From Trichomonas vaginalis G3 (lineage: Eukaryota > Parabasalia > Trichomonadida > Trichomonadidae): a stretch of 64,000 nt of DNA. Shown one piece after another: positions 28,630 through 39,027 of this stretch (position 1 is the stretch's first letter; every line of letters begins with the position of its first letter). A program made the position numbers and the translations under genes. Where the stretch lies: positions 8,093,797-8,157,796 of the forward strand of contig NC_067204.1 in the NCBI RefSeq assembly GCF_026262505.1, in the 5' to 3' direction. The notes below the pieces were generated by a model that was not told the DNA's origin, did not search any database, and saw only the letters and a list, made by a program, of their open reading frames with translations.

Positions 28630-29658
28630 TTAGAATTCGGCTTTGATATCACCCTTTGCAACGGTGTTGTTGATAACTCCGTGGGTTGTGCATAGGAAAG
28701 AAATATAATTCAAAAGAGAAGCCCAATCAGAAAGTTCTTCAGAGGAGCTTCCTGTTATTGTATACTTTGGTCCATCATATGCCTTGTTTGAACCGATAAT
28801 TAACTTTGAATTCGAATTATTAGTAATATCAAGATCGAAAAGGTCATCGTTCTCATGAACATTAGCTGTGATGTTGTAAAGTAATATTTTGAGCCTGAGA
28901 TTTTGATATTTTTGATCAGAAAAAATTCCGAGCCAATATCCCGAAGTTTTCAGATAAATATTCTTACTAAGTTTGAATAAAGTCTTCTTAATTGAGATTT
29001 GGGATGACCGTTCAAGTATTGGAACACCATAGTATGTTCCAAATGTATATCTGACAGAAAGAGGACAGTTAGTAATAGCCGAGTAGATAAGGAAGATATC
29101 TTCATCCGAAAGCAATGATTTTGCGAAATATGATTTAAACTCATCTGGAGAAATCAGAGATGCAGGTGTTGATTTTGCACAGAATAGAACAAAAGCAACA
29201 GAAATCGCAATAACTTGATTCTTCCTATAATGGCTGTTTTAATTCTTAGATAAATATGCTTCTGCGAATTTTTCAAAAATTAAATCCAATAAAAATTCGT
29301 TGTTTGGAAAGGAAAAAAGCGAGAAAAAGACGGATGCCGATTCTATAACTGTTGTGAACTCCGTATTCAGCGAAGTAAAGAAGAAAAACAGTAACGGCTC
29401 GGGTTGAAATGCAGGATTAAAAAGAATATCTGAGCGTCTGTACAAAGACATGCCTTGTGATGTGCTTAAGACTCTTGCAAGATAATAGGGATCCGCGAAT
29501 TTTCTATATGTGCTTCGAAGATTAGAAATTGTTTCTTTTGGATTGATGTTAAACAGATCGGTAAAATTAGACATTTCTGATGGAATCTTTGCATCAAACA
29601 GTTCTTCGTCTTTTGGAATATATAAGGTTGCTTTAGAAAAGACCCTTGAACGAGCCAT
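28630..29658 (-). pseudogene. Sec7-PH-like protein (ARF GEF family), degenerate, with an in-frame stop
   Basis: The likely start is ATG 29658 (MARSRVFSK). One frame runs to 28630 except for a TAA at 29239-29241 after AEAYLSKN. Residues before and after the stop together follow a Sec7 domain: FSFPNNEFLLDLIFEKFAEAY where the family has FRLPGEAQKIDRIxEAFAxxY, and VLFCAKSTPASL where it has IMLNTDLHNP. The catalytic Glu finger is not kept. A PH-like domain follows (GYWLGIFSDQKY...SSSEELSDWASLLNYI). Sec7-PH proteins activate ARF GTPases on membranes. Here both the key residue and the frame are lost, so it is a dead paralogue unless the stop is a sequencing error. Confidence 0.6.
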
Positions 29659-29700
29659 TCTTTTATTCAATCTACTTTTTTTGACAGATTGCTGATTCAA

Positions 29701-30779
29701 TTATTTCAATTTGATTACTGTTTATATCAGATGGACATTTTCAAAAATCAATTTATACATCAGAATTGATTCCGGAATTCTTTAAAATTAAAAGGCCAGA
29801 TATGAATCTGAACATTCGAATATCATTTCAATTTTTGTGAAGATGTGACAAAATCAAATTAAAATAATGAACTAGGCTAGATTGTATGAGATTTAATTAA
29901 GATTATTACTGATAAAAATTTAATTTAAATTGAAAGATTTACAAAATTTTATGCTTAATGTTAAAACTACAGAATATTATTCTACATCAACCAAAGATTA
30001 TTCTCCCTAATTTTCGGATCATTTGAATTAAAAATTGCAAAGGACAAAATTTTTGCTATATACTAGTATGAGCAGTGTTTTAATTCCAATTAATTTAAAT
30101 CAAATTCAAATCTTGGGATAAAAATTTACAAAAAAAAATCGAAAAGAACTAGCTTTGTTTTTAATAGCACATTTTTAAAAATTTTTGAAATTTGGATAAA
30201 TCACTAAAAGCAAACAATTAGACACGATTTCGATAAATAATGGTTACATACAAATTAGACGCTTGCAACTTTGTATGTCATGACCAGGAATTACATTCGC
30301 TGAACGTATTCTTTGCCTTGTGATTCATCACAATCATAGTTAAAATAAGCTCACTTAGTTCAAGCCAAATGATAGTTGTGTTGTGCTTGGACCTAACGAT
30401 ATGCCTAATTACAACATCTCGCAATTGAATAATTGCCAAATTCATTTTAAGCCATATTTTCCAAAATGATAATGAATTTCTATCTAATTCACCCCAATTT
30501 GAAGCAATGCAAGCAAAAACAAGATAAATTAATGAAAATTTTGAAATTCTATGTCATTCGTTATTCAAAAATTTCGGTCGATTAATATTAGTGCAAGATA
30601 CACAGAAATTATTTCTGGTAAAATACCATCAAAATTTTTTATCTCAATAAATCTGAGAGAATTTATAATTTAGCTCACAATTAGATAATAGAGCGCGTAC
30701 TAAATGATGGAGGTTTTCGTAATCCCATGTTTTGAATAGTTTACATGCAAATTATCGGATTGTCAGATTCAAAAATTTG
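29701..30779. other. Intergenic DNA, no feature seen
   Basis: About 1 kb of AT-rich DNA without open frames or clear repeats. The last 60 bases hold TTGTCAGATTCAAAAATTTG directly before the next ATG, a probable core promoter. Confidence 0.4.
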
Positions 30780-31544
30780 ATGTTTTTAATCTTCTTAGCA
30801 CTCGCGGAATCCAGGCGTTTCAGAGGCGATGACCGTCATCAACACAAGGAATGCGAAAAGCCATCATTTTTACTTCCAAATCGTCATCACAAAGACAGAT
30901 GTCCAAAACCATCTCCAAAGCCTGAGGAGCCAGATCATTCCAAACCATCACCAGCACCAAAACCAGCTCCAAAGAATCAAACACAAGGCTATGCAAACAA
31001 GACTAAAAAGAACAACACAAGAAAATACGATAATGACCTCGGAATTCCACTTAATGGAGACCCACTCCTTATCTGCTTATTTGCTGGTATTGTTGGATTT
31101 GGTTTCTTCATCCTTACAGTTTACGTTCTTTATCGTATTTATCGCTGCTATTATGGCAGAAATGATGAAGAACAGAACATTCCACCAGTCCACTATGGAG
31201 CTCCTCCAACTCAGCCATCTAACCAAGTTCACCTTCTTAACGATTATCCAGGAAATATCCAAATTCCACAACGCCCAGTTATCTACGTAATTCCAGCTCC
31301 ACAGGCTGGCTACCAGTACCAGTATCAGGTTCCACAGCACTTCCAAGCTCAACCACAACCAGCTGCTCCAAAGCAACAGAAACCAGTCGTTTCTCCAGCT
31401 CCTGCTCCAGCCAAATCACCAGTTCCAGCTCCTCCAAAGCAGCAAGAAGTAACTGTTAAGTACGGAATTCCATCAGCTTCTCAAGCTCCAGTTTATGTTC
31501 AATACTCACCATCCCCAGTTCAGAACCCTTATGAATCTAACTAA
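30780..31544 (+). CDS. Single-pass membrane protein with Pro/Gln-rich cytoplasmic tail (254 aa)
   Basis: ATG 30780 gives a signal peptide (MFLIFLALAES); in-frame codons further upstream lack a better start. A short outer part is His/Lys/Pro rich (PKPSPKPEEP, PAPKPAPK), then comes one transmembrane helix (LLICLFAGIVGFGFFILTVYV), a Cys-Tyr basic stop-transfer segment, and a tail of about 125 residues dominated by Pro, Gln, Ala and Tyr. Codons are strongly biased toward CCA, CAG and GCT, and GC is clearly higher than in the neighbours, which suggests high expression. No domain is recognised; the tail could bind SH3-like or cytoskeletal partners. Confidence 0.7.
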   Translation: MFLIFLALAESRRFRGDDRHQHKECEKPSFLLPNRHHKDRCPKPSPKPEEPDHSKPSPAPKPAPKNQTQGYANKTKKNNTRKYDNDLGIPLNGDPLLICLFAGIVGFGFFILTVYVLYRIYRCYYGRNDEEQNIPPVHYGAPPTQPSNQVHLLNDYPGNIQIPQRPVIYVIPAPQAGYQYQYQVPQHFQAQPQPAAPKQQKPVVSPAPAPAKSPVPAPPKQQEVTVKYGIPSASQAPVYVQYSPSPVQNPYESN

Positions 31545-32410
31545 ATCCTTCGTTTATTCATACTTGTATTTTTTAATATTTTTTTTAATCTGCTTATCTT
31601 TGATCTTCTAAATTTCAAATCAAAATTTTGAAATATCCAAATGGGTCGGATCTATAAATAAACTATATTGATTTCTAAGATGAGTAGATTATGTCAGCAA
31701 AGTTTGACAGTGTGAACACAAAGTTTGAAAATAAGGCATTTCTCATATGATCAAATAATCTTAATTTGATAAATCATTAATTATATATGTATTGTGTAGG
31801 ATCATGGCAGTCTAATCATAGATTTGGCGCCTTTGTATTGCAAAAGATATTAAAATCTATATTTCATTTATCGGAATTTTTATTTTCGCAGCTTGTGTTG
31901 ACAGAACTTAGGATTTATTTTGTAATGAAATTCTACTTGATGGGTAAATTCAATGATATTTTCAAAATCAGAACAATTAGATCTTGTAAAAAAAGAAACT
32001 TTGAAAACTGGGATAAAAATGCTTTAACAAAATTTATCTAGTACAGATAAAAAATGATATTTTCCTGCCATGAGATAAAAATATTCTGTTGCACCAATGA
32101 GCGGAGTAAATCCAATTTTCACTTTTACTTTTTCATCATATCTAATAGGGATGTATGATATTGGATTAGATAAATACATAAATCTTCTGATGCATAAATA
32201 TGCGTAGTATATCCACATATATTTAGTTCAATTAAGAGAAGATAAATAATCAAATTTCAAGTTTAATATATTTAGATGCATAAACGAGAGGAACTGTAAG
32301 TGGCTTATCCTTTTTGTTTGATATATCAAATTCAGCAGAAACAAAATATTTCAAAAAATTATTTTTATAAAAAAGTAAAATGCATTTTGTATGAAATCAG
32401 TACAGTGTAT
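31545..32410. other. Intergenic DNA, no gene supported
   Basis: Open frames at 31787-32041 and 32024-32218 are AT-rich, overlap on opposite strands and show no domain. I do not call them. Confidence 0.45.
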
Positions 32411-33538
32411 TTATTCAGCTTTTCCGATTTGTCTCTTTCCTTCAATCGAAGAAAGTGTTCTAAAGAAAATTTGGTCTGCAAGCGAGACACAAGTGAAGCA
32501 GCCACCAACAATAGCGCAAACTGAGGTTATTAACTTCCATGGAGAAGAGATAACTTCGTATTGGACAAGGGAAATTGGGGCGAGATTATAATTCAAGAAA
32601 ATTCCGGGAACTCCGCGATTTACTTTCTCTGTGAAGTTCTTTTGTGTAATCATTGGGTGGAATTTGTATGTTGATACTGGGAAACCACGACTTGAGAACC
32701 ATTTTGTAGGAACAACTTCAAGATCGTAGTTATATTGCATCAAACCTGGTTCTTCTTGAAGAACTGTAAGTCCATCGAGTGGTCCTGGCTCATGGGAAAC
32801 TCTTGGTCCGAATTCTAAGTAATTAATCGTGTGTGTGAGGTTGTATTTGTGAGAAAGACGAGAGATATCCTTTGGATGTTTATCACCGACCTTGTAATCT
32901 TCAAGAGCAAAGTAAAGGAAGCCAGAAATGTGAGCAACGTTGATATCTCCATAAACGTTGCAGCTTTCCTTGCCAAGATCTGCGTATCCTTCATCTATGC
33001 ACTGTTGCCAGCGATCAATGCCATCAATGCCCCAGCCTTTGGCCTTAAAAGCGTTGATTACATCTTCGCATGAATTGCAGCATTTTCCTTGTGGGAGAGC
33101 GCCATAGCATTTGCCGCAGTATTGTTGTGGTTGCTCTTTCTTTTGCTTTTTGCTCTTTGCAGCGCGTTTTAGACGTATCCAATTTACGCTGTCGATTGCA
33201 AAGCCATTCTCATCAATTCTTTGTTGCTTGATATCATTGACGTCTGTAGATTGTGCATTACCTTCGGCATCATAAGCAGAAATAAATAATTTTCCGCAAG
33301 GAACTTGAATTGAAATGTTAAAATTGATGTTCATTGTTCTTGCAAGGCTAACTCTTGAAGAGTCAACTGCAATATCCTCGTAAATACGTGGGAAAATAAA
33401 TCTATATAATTCGTGAAGGAAAAGAATTGACATAAGTGTCATGGCGATTAAAGAGAGAATAGCACCGCCATTTGTCTTAACTTTGACATCTGGATCTGTA
33501 TACTTTGGGAAAATATCAAATTTCTTTAGCGAATTCAT
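32411..33538 (-). CDS. ERGIC3/Erv46-like COPII vesicle cargo receptor (375 aa)
   Basis: Start at ATG 33538 (MNSLKKFDIFPKYTDP). An in-frame GTG eight codons earlier is less likely, and TCAACTAAAAAA just before the ATG is initiator-like. It follows Erv46/ERGIC3 end to end: N-terminal KFDIFPKY, TDPDVKVKTNGGAILS, first membrane helix, a lumenal domain with the cysteine cluster YCGKCYGALPQGKCCNSCED, the GWGIDGI...QCIDEGY block, CNVYGDINVAHISGFLYFA, PLDGL, GVPGIFLNYNLAPI, then the second helix after WKLITSVCAIVGGCFTCVS and a short Lys-rich tail. Family role: cycling between ER and Golgi and packing cargo. The gene looks intact and functional. Confidence 0.9.
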   Translation of the reverse strand: MNSLKKFDIFPKYTDPDVKVKTNGGAILSLIAMTLMSILFLHELYRFIFPRIYEDIAVDSSRVSLARTMNINFNISIQVPCGKLFISAYDAEGNAQSTDVNDIKQQRIDENGFAIDSVNWIRLKRAAKSKKQKKEQPQQYCGKCYGALPQGKCCNSCEDVINAFKAKGWGIDGIDRWQQCIDEGYADLGKESCNVYGDINVAHISGFLYFALEDYKVGDKHPKDISRLSHKYNLTHTINYLEFGPRVSHEPGPLDGLTVLQEEPGLMQYNYDLEVVPTKWFSSRGFPVSTYKFHPMITQKNFTEKVNRGVPGIFLNYNLAPISLVQYEVISSPWKLITSVCAIVGGCFTCVSLADQIFFRTLSSIEGKRQIGKAE

Positions 33539-33562
33539 TTTTTTAGTTGATTTTTTGGCCAC

Positions 33563-33896
33563 ATTCGGAAATAATATTATTATGAATTAATGGTCTAAAT
33601 GAAAAATTAATTTGATTTCAATGATAATTTTGGACTTTGAATGCTAACCAATTAATAAACAGAATAATCTCATTTTATATTCAAAATTCTTATATGAATT
33701 CTAATTAACCATAATATGAGGACTGCAATTATCATATAATATCGGTTAATCGCTATGAAAATTGATATGAATTTCAATATCTTTCCATGTATTGCGAAAA
33801 TTTATATGATATCAGAACCAAATCAAGGAGGAATTGATAAAATAAGTTCTACGAAGAAAAATAAAAAAGCAAATTTCTCGATAAAACATTCAAAAA
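33563..33896. other. Intergenic DNA between ERGIC3-like and IPT-domain genes
   Basis: Apart from promoter-like sequence of both flanking genes, nothing is seen. A 76-codon frame from ATG 33755 overlaps the next gene and may hold its true start if a frameshift is present near 33900. Confidence 0.4.
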
Positions 33897-34736
33897 GTGA
33901 CAAATTTAAGTTTTACTTCAAAAGAAATCAATCTATTCTTAATATTAATAGCGTATTCTCAAGATATTGGTTTTTCTCCCAATAGAAATAGTCTTTTTGA
34001 CACTTATTCCGAATTTAAAACAAAAAATCATAAATTTAATACTATTGAAGCGTTACTAAATAGAGAAATTATATATTCAAGAGAAAATCCTCAATCCGAA
34101 AATGATGTTAATCATGATACAAAGCAAACAGAAGAAAATCAATTAAAAAAGCAAACTAATGACATTTCATCAAATAAAAATAAGCTTAAAACAAAAGGAA
34201 TTACTAAGTCAAGCGAGAAATCGAAATATCTTGATTCAAAATGCCATAAATTTGCAAGATTTATTAAAAATGAAAAATGTGTCTGTATGCAAGGAACCGT
34301 AGGTAGTCGAACATTCTGTGATTATGAATTACCAGAAATTGTTCGCTTGGAACCAAAAATAATTTATTATCAAAATCAAATGATTAATATTACTTTTAAG
34401 AAGCTTTTACATAGTTCGCTACATGATTTATATTGCAAATTCAATCATAAAGCTATTAAATGTCCGGTGATAGGAAATCAACTTGTTTGTAAGGCTCCTG
34501 ATCTAATTCCCGGTCACTATACAGTTAAAGTTTCTGTTCATGGCGAAATATGGTCCAATCAATTCTTTATAACATTTTCGCATTTTTATATTACCGAATC
34601 TCTTATCAATATACTTGCTTTCGTAATTGGATTTGTCTTAACTCTATGGATAATGAGCAAACGCTTCTTTGCTCGTACATTTAGATTCATTACATCCAAG
34701 ATCAAGCCAAAAAAGCAAGAAAAATTCTTTGACTAA
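33897..34736 (+). CDS. Type I membrane protein with EGF-like and IPT/TIG-like domains (279 aa)
   Basis: The frame opens at 33897 without an ATG near the start. A hydrophobic stretch (INLFLILIAYSQ) that looks like a signal peptide comes directly after, so the real start may be upstream in another frame or lost. Then follows an Asn/Lys/Ser-rich spacer, a small Cys-rich EGF-like piece (CHKFARFIKNEKCVCMQG...C), an IPT/TIG-like Ig fold (LPEIVRLEPKIIYYQNQMIN...YCKFNHKAIKCPV...CKAPDLIPGHYTVKVSV), one transmembrane helix near the end (SLINILAFVIGFVLTLWIM) and a basic tail. Probably a surface receptor-like protein. The start is uncertain. Confidence 0.55.
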   Translation: MTNLSFTSKEINLFLILIAYSQDIGFSPNRNSLFDTYSEFKTKNHKFNTIEALLNREIIYSRENPQSENDVNHDTKQTEENQLKKQTNDISSNKNKLKTKGITKSSEKSKYLDSKCHKFARFIKNEKCVCMQGTVGSRTFCDYELPEIVRLEPKIIYYQNQMINITFKKLLHSSLHDLYCKFNHKAIKCPVIGNQLVCKAPDLIPGHYTVKVSVHGEIWSNQFFITFSHFYITESLINILAFVIGFVLTLWIMSKRFFARTFRFITSKIKPKKQEKFFD

Positions 34737-34843
34737 ACGATATAAATGCATTATGTTTTTTCTCTTTTGCTGAAATCTTTTTTTAATCTGATTCGCCGTC
34801 GTTTTTATCGTTGAAAGTGGATCTCTGAAATTTTTTGTCAAAA

Positions 34844-35449
34844 ATGTCACGTGTAAAAATACCAACCACTAACAAGACAGAGATAAAGGTTATCCTTGTT
34901 GGTAACTCTGGTGTTGGTAAGACTACCCTGATATCTGCAATTTCTCAAGGAAAATTCAACTCAGATCAGAAATCTACAATTGCTCCATCTTATTCATATC
35001 TTGAGATTAAAAATAAGAAAGGTACTACTTCAAGATTACAAGTATGGGATACTGCTGGGCAAGAACGTTACGCATCAATTTCACAGATTTTCTATCGCGA
35101 CTCAAGCGTTGCTTTAGTTTGTTTAGAAGTTGGTGATGAAAACAACATCAATTCTGCTATTGAATGGGAAGAAAAGGTTCTGACCGAGCAATCAAATTGC
35201 CACATCTTCTATGTGATTACAAAATCCGATATGAATGATCCTAAAGATACAGAAGCTTTTGCTGACCTCTTGAAAAAGAGATTAAACAATACCCAAGTTT
35301 TCATTACATCGGCCAAAAACATGGAAGGCATCAAAGAGCCATTCGAAGCTGCGGCCAACTTAAACATTAACCCATTTGATAAAGGCCATGATTCTGTTGA
35401 TATCGCCCAAGATCAAAATAAAGATCAGAAAAAGTCATGTAATTGTTAA
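34844..35449 (+). CDS. Rab-family small GTPase (201 aa)
   Basis: ATG 34844 follows TTTTTTGTCAAAA closely, a likely initiator. All G boxes are readable: GNSGVGKT (P-loop), the switch I region with TIAPSY, WDTAGQER (switch II), TKSD in place of NKxD, and TSAK. The C-terminus ends KKSCNC for double prenylation. Rab proteins control vesicle traffic; trichomonads have very many. The TKSD change should still bind guanine. TTTTTTTAATCTGATT about 65 bases upstream also occurs before the Rab at 45285. Confidence 0.9.
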   Translation: MSRVKIPTTNKTEIKVILVGNSGVGKTTLISAISQGKFNSDQKSTIAPSYSYLEIKNKKGTTSRLQVWDTAGQERYASISQIFYRDSSVALVCLEVGDENNINSAIEWEEKVLTEQSNCHIFYVITKSDMNDPKDTEAFADLLKKRLNNTQVFITSAKNMEGIKEPFEAAANLNINPFDKGHDSVDIAQDQNKDQKKSCNC

Positions 35450-35535
35450 AAATTATATTATCATATATTTTAGTTTGTTTGTAAATAAACTAAATCATGT
35501 ATTATCATAAAATAAAAACAAGAAAAGAACAAATT

Positions 35536-36447
35536 TTATTGGATAAACAAAACATTGTCGATTGCTGGAGAATCGAAATTTGGACAGTATTTTGTAATAA
35601 TTAGTTTAGGAGGGAAATGCGCTGTTGATGCTGTAGTAAATATTGTAATTCCTTGTAAATTAATCACTTGAAGGGATAATATTTGTTCTAATTCACGGAG
35701 CGTAAAGTGCATAATTTCAGGGTTTCCACTGATGTCTAATGATTTTAATGATAATAAATTTCTAATAAAAATTGGGAATTTTATTAATGAGCAGTATGCA
35801 ACATTTAGATGGTTAAGTTGTTCAAACGTCATTTCTTGGGGTAGAGTTGCAAAGAAAGTATTAAAAGACATATCTAAGAATTCCAGTTTTGGCATTAATG
35901 AAGGAGTGATTGCATCTGGCCATCTTACAAAATTGTTGTGACTAAAATTCAATCCTTTTAGGTTTGTCCATTTTGATTTTGTTGCAATTTCAGATATCCG
36001 ATTAAATGATAAATCTAAATATTCTAGACTTCCATGCATTTTAAGGATCGTTCCTGGAACGCGTTTGAGCCCTGTATTCGATAATGATAAAATTTTTAAA
36101 TTTTCAAATGTCTTGAGAGGCTTCAAAAATGATGATCTAAGATTATGAGTATTTGAAAAATCTAAATAACTTAATGTCTCTTTCGTTACTTTATTAGTTT
36201 TCGTCCCTTGAATTATTGCTACATAAATACTTAATGATGCATCCATTTGAGCAGGCATCAAAGACTTTTGTGAGTTTTTCTTTCCCTTTTCTTTGGTTTT
36301 TGGGAACGGAACATGAGGATTATAAATGAAAGGAGCAACAGAACCTTCAACTTGCTTCATAAGTGATTTTCTCCTTCCTTCTTTCCTTCTAACAAGCGTA
36401 CTAAACAATCCCACGTTTTTATAGAGAGTTGCGCGTATATTTTGCAT
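35536..36447 (-). CDS. Leucine-rich repeat protein (303 aa)
   Basis: ATG 36447, with TTATCAAAAATTCAAG directly upstream. The first 90 residues are basic and unstructured (RRKEGRRKSLMKQ, KTKEKGKKNSQKS). From about 100 on there are seven to eight LRRs of the typical LxxLxxLxLSxNxLxxxP form, such as LKILSLSNTGLKRVP, LEYLDLSFNRISEI and LKSLDISGNPEI. It resembles the intracellular Shoc2/Ras-binding type of LRR, not the BspA type. No membrane segment or signal. The partner is unknown. Confidence 0.8.
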   Translation of the reverse strand: MQNIRATLYKNVGLFSTLVRRKEGRRKSLMKQVEGSVAPFIYNPHVPFPKTKEKGKKNSQKSLMPAQMDASLSIYVAIIQGTKTNKVTKETLSYLDFSNTHNLRSSFLKPLKTFENLKILSLSNTGLKRVPGTILKMHGSLEYLDLSFNRISEIATKSKWTNLKGLNFSHNNFVRWPDAITPSLMPKLEFLDMSFNTFFATLPQEMTFEQLNHLNVAYCSLIKFPIFIRNLLSLKSLDISGNPEIMHFTLRELEQILSLQVINLQGITIFTTASTAHFPPKLIITKYCPNFDSPAIDNVLFIQ

Positions 36448-37342
36448 CTTGAATTTTTGATAATAAATTTTTCTTACAGTTTTAAAATTCTGATAAATTT
36501 ATTTTCAATTAATTAGGGTTGTTAAAAATATCAAAAATTAGCGTTTTGAAGACACCATGGTGTCTTATAATTTTCCCTTCCTTATTGGCGTGTAGAAATA
36601 AATGCGCCAATAGATTGAAGAAGAAGAATTGTTTTTCTCTTAATGAACTTTAATCCTTTTGATATAAGAATATTAAAAACATTAATATAATTTCGATTTC
36701 GGAAATTAAATTTCCAAATTTTTTGTCGATTGCGGAAATAACAGGATCCCGCATCCAACACGCAACAACAAAACACAAAACACACTTTTTGGTTCTTTCA
36801 TAGTTTTAATCGTAATTTATGTAATAAATGATTTGGATAAATTTTGCAAAAATAGAACCTATATTATATTCTTTTCAAAGATTCTTGCAAATCATCAAAA
36901 ATAATTGTATTTTAAAAAACGATCAAATTATCCTTTCATTATTTTAAACTTAAATTAGTTTTTATGATTGACTAAAGCAATCATATTTATTCATCATTAA
37001 ATAAACAAAAAAATAATATTTGAGAGTTATTTCAAAAAAAACACATTGAATTTATTAATTTGTCTCAATTTCAGTATTATAAATTTTTATAATTTCAATA
37101 TTTTGAAATACACTTTTTAATATTTCAATATTTATGATATTTCAATGTATTAAGTGGTCTCAAATTGAGCTTCTCAAATATAAGTTGGCCTATTCAAATA
37201 ATAAAATTAAATAATATTTAAAATAATAAATAAAAGTGATTGAGGTCATAGCAAAACGGCTGTTTCAGTCATTAATTCTTAAAAATAAAAAGGGTAAAAA
37301 CTAAATACAATGGGTAAAATTCAATAGTGTCTGTGCTATCGT

Positions 37343-37387
37343 TCAATTTGAATGTGTCTTTTGAAACCGCAAGACACATTGAATTTT
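37343..37387. repeat. Hairpin with 10-bp perfect stem
   Basis: AATGTGTCTT (37351-37360) pairs with AAGACACATT (37371-37380), with partial extension outward over TTCAATTTG and GAATTT. The loop is TTGAAACCGC. The AAGACAC core is shared with the palindrome at 36549 and with sequence at 37563-37603. Confidence 0.6.
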
Positions 37388-37675
37388 TGAATAGTGTATT
37401 ATGGTTTGACAGACACCAATGAAAAAAATAAAATGATATTTATTTTAAATATATAAGATCCTTATATAAAATATAAATATTTTATCGTTTTATTTTCTTG
37501 TTTTAGAAATGTTTTTTATTGAAAAATCAATAAAACTAACTCCAAAATAAAATTTTTGATTTAAAGACACTATGATGACACCAGGCAAATCTTCCAAGAC
37601 ACCTATCGTCGGGAATCTAGGGCTGTACAAGATTTAAAAAAACATTGCCGGGTTACCGTAGAGGCCTAAAAAAAT

Positions 37676-37830
37676 CGCGCCTCGGCGGCAAGCCGCCTCG
37701 GCATTAAGAATGCGCATCTAAATTTTTATATGTCCTTCTTTCTTTTATTTTTCCCTTCCCTTTCTTTTCTTTTTCTTTTTTCCCTCCTCTTGCTCTCATT
37801 TACCTTTTTTTTCCTTTTCTCATCATTTTT
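37676..37830. promoter_or_regulatory. GC palindrome followed by a long polypyrimidine tract
   Basis: CGCGCCTCGGCGGCAAGCCG and the following CCTCGGC form a GGCGGC-AA-GCCGCC stem inside a GCCTCGGC direct repeat. From about 37732 a nearly pure C/T tract of about 95 bases follows on the plus strand. A TATAAAAG sequence lies at 37864-37871. No gene starts downstream, so any promoter role is speculative. Confidence 0.4.
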
Positions 37831-38462
37831 CAAAATTTTAAATTTTTATCAAAAATCTTGCCTATAAAAGCAGACTATGGAACCTTTTAATGCCTCTTAA
37901 TCAATATTATACAGCATAAAGCATATTAAATGAAAGTAATTACGTATAAATTTATTTTATTATCTTATTTATTAATTCTTTAGCATGTATTGTTTAATAT
38001 TAACTTTTCTGTACATTAAATATGATATCTCCAAAGTATGAATGCCTTGTAACGAAACGAAAACTTAATTTTATGTTGAATATTTGTCACAAACATTAGA
38101 TTATTAAAATATATGTTGGATATCCCTTAGTATGAGACTTCATGACTCTTGTAGTCTAACGTGAGCTTTGGATTGCAAGCTCTGTGGTTAACGAACATAA
38201 ATTAATTGTAAAGTTTTCAAAATTTTTCATCGTTTCTATCAGCATCTATTTTTCCTTTAAAATAATATATTTGTATGAATACAATATTTAGTAATTTTTT
38301 TATTTCCCATAATTTCATTCAAAATTTCAGAAAAAATTAATTTCTATTCAATATTATTTCAGCTTCAAAACACTTCATTCTTATAGATGTTGATTCACTA
38401 AAGTGTGATACTCAATGTCTTATTTCAATGAAAATTGTTCTGCAAATTTATTTCACTTTTGA

Positions 38463-38770
38463 CCTCACTTTTTCCGTAATTCAATTTTTTACTTTTAATA
38501 TTTTAGATCTTCATAATATCATTTGAAAAATTAACCATATAAAAAAATCAAGTTAACAATTCACTTTTTCCGTAATTCAAAAATCAAAAATATAAATAAT
38601 ATATCTTTTTATCAAATATTATTATTATATTCTATGAAAAATGAGGTCCGGAAATTTTGCGGATTCCCGTAACTCAATTTTACGGAAAAAGTGCAGTAAA
38701 CTATTCAAAATACGGAAAAATTGGTGTAAACTAATGATTTTACGGTAAAATCACGGAAAGTCCCGGAAGA
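38463..38770. repeat. Cluster of direct and inverted TTTTTCCGTAA repeats
   Basis: CACTTTTTCCGTAATTCAA occurs at about 38464 and 38563. The inverse ACGGAAAAAGTG is near 38683, and further ACGGAAAAATTG and ACGGTAAAATCACGGAAAG follow up to 38760. The arrangement suggests the remains of a fold-back element. Confidence 0.5.
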
Positions 38771-39027
38771 ATATATGTGCCTATATGAAATTATACAAAA
38801 ATGAATCAAACGCATTTTAAAAGATTGTTCTTGTATTATAAATGCTATTCGCAGATTTATTAGTTGAAGAAAATTACCAAATTTTTGCCGATTTACAAAA
38901 AATGATTTACAAAGCATATTTTTATAAGGCTTTAAAAATCTTTAAAATGTGACCGGTGACGGAAATCCATGGTAACCAACCGCGGTTCCCGTTTGGAATG
39001 CCATACGGGAATCTAACAACCCTATCA

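Noticed and set aside
31077..31376. 99-aa minus-strand Trp-rich ORF
   Set aside because: Antisense of the Pro/Gln-rich tail (CCA read as TGG).
36582..36785. 67-aa minus-strand ORF starting MCFVFCCCVL
   Set aside because: No start context, AT-rich, no homologue recognised; looks like chance.
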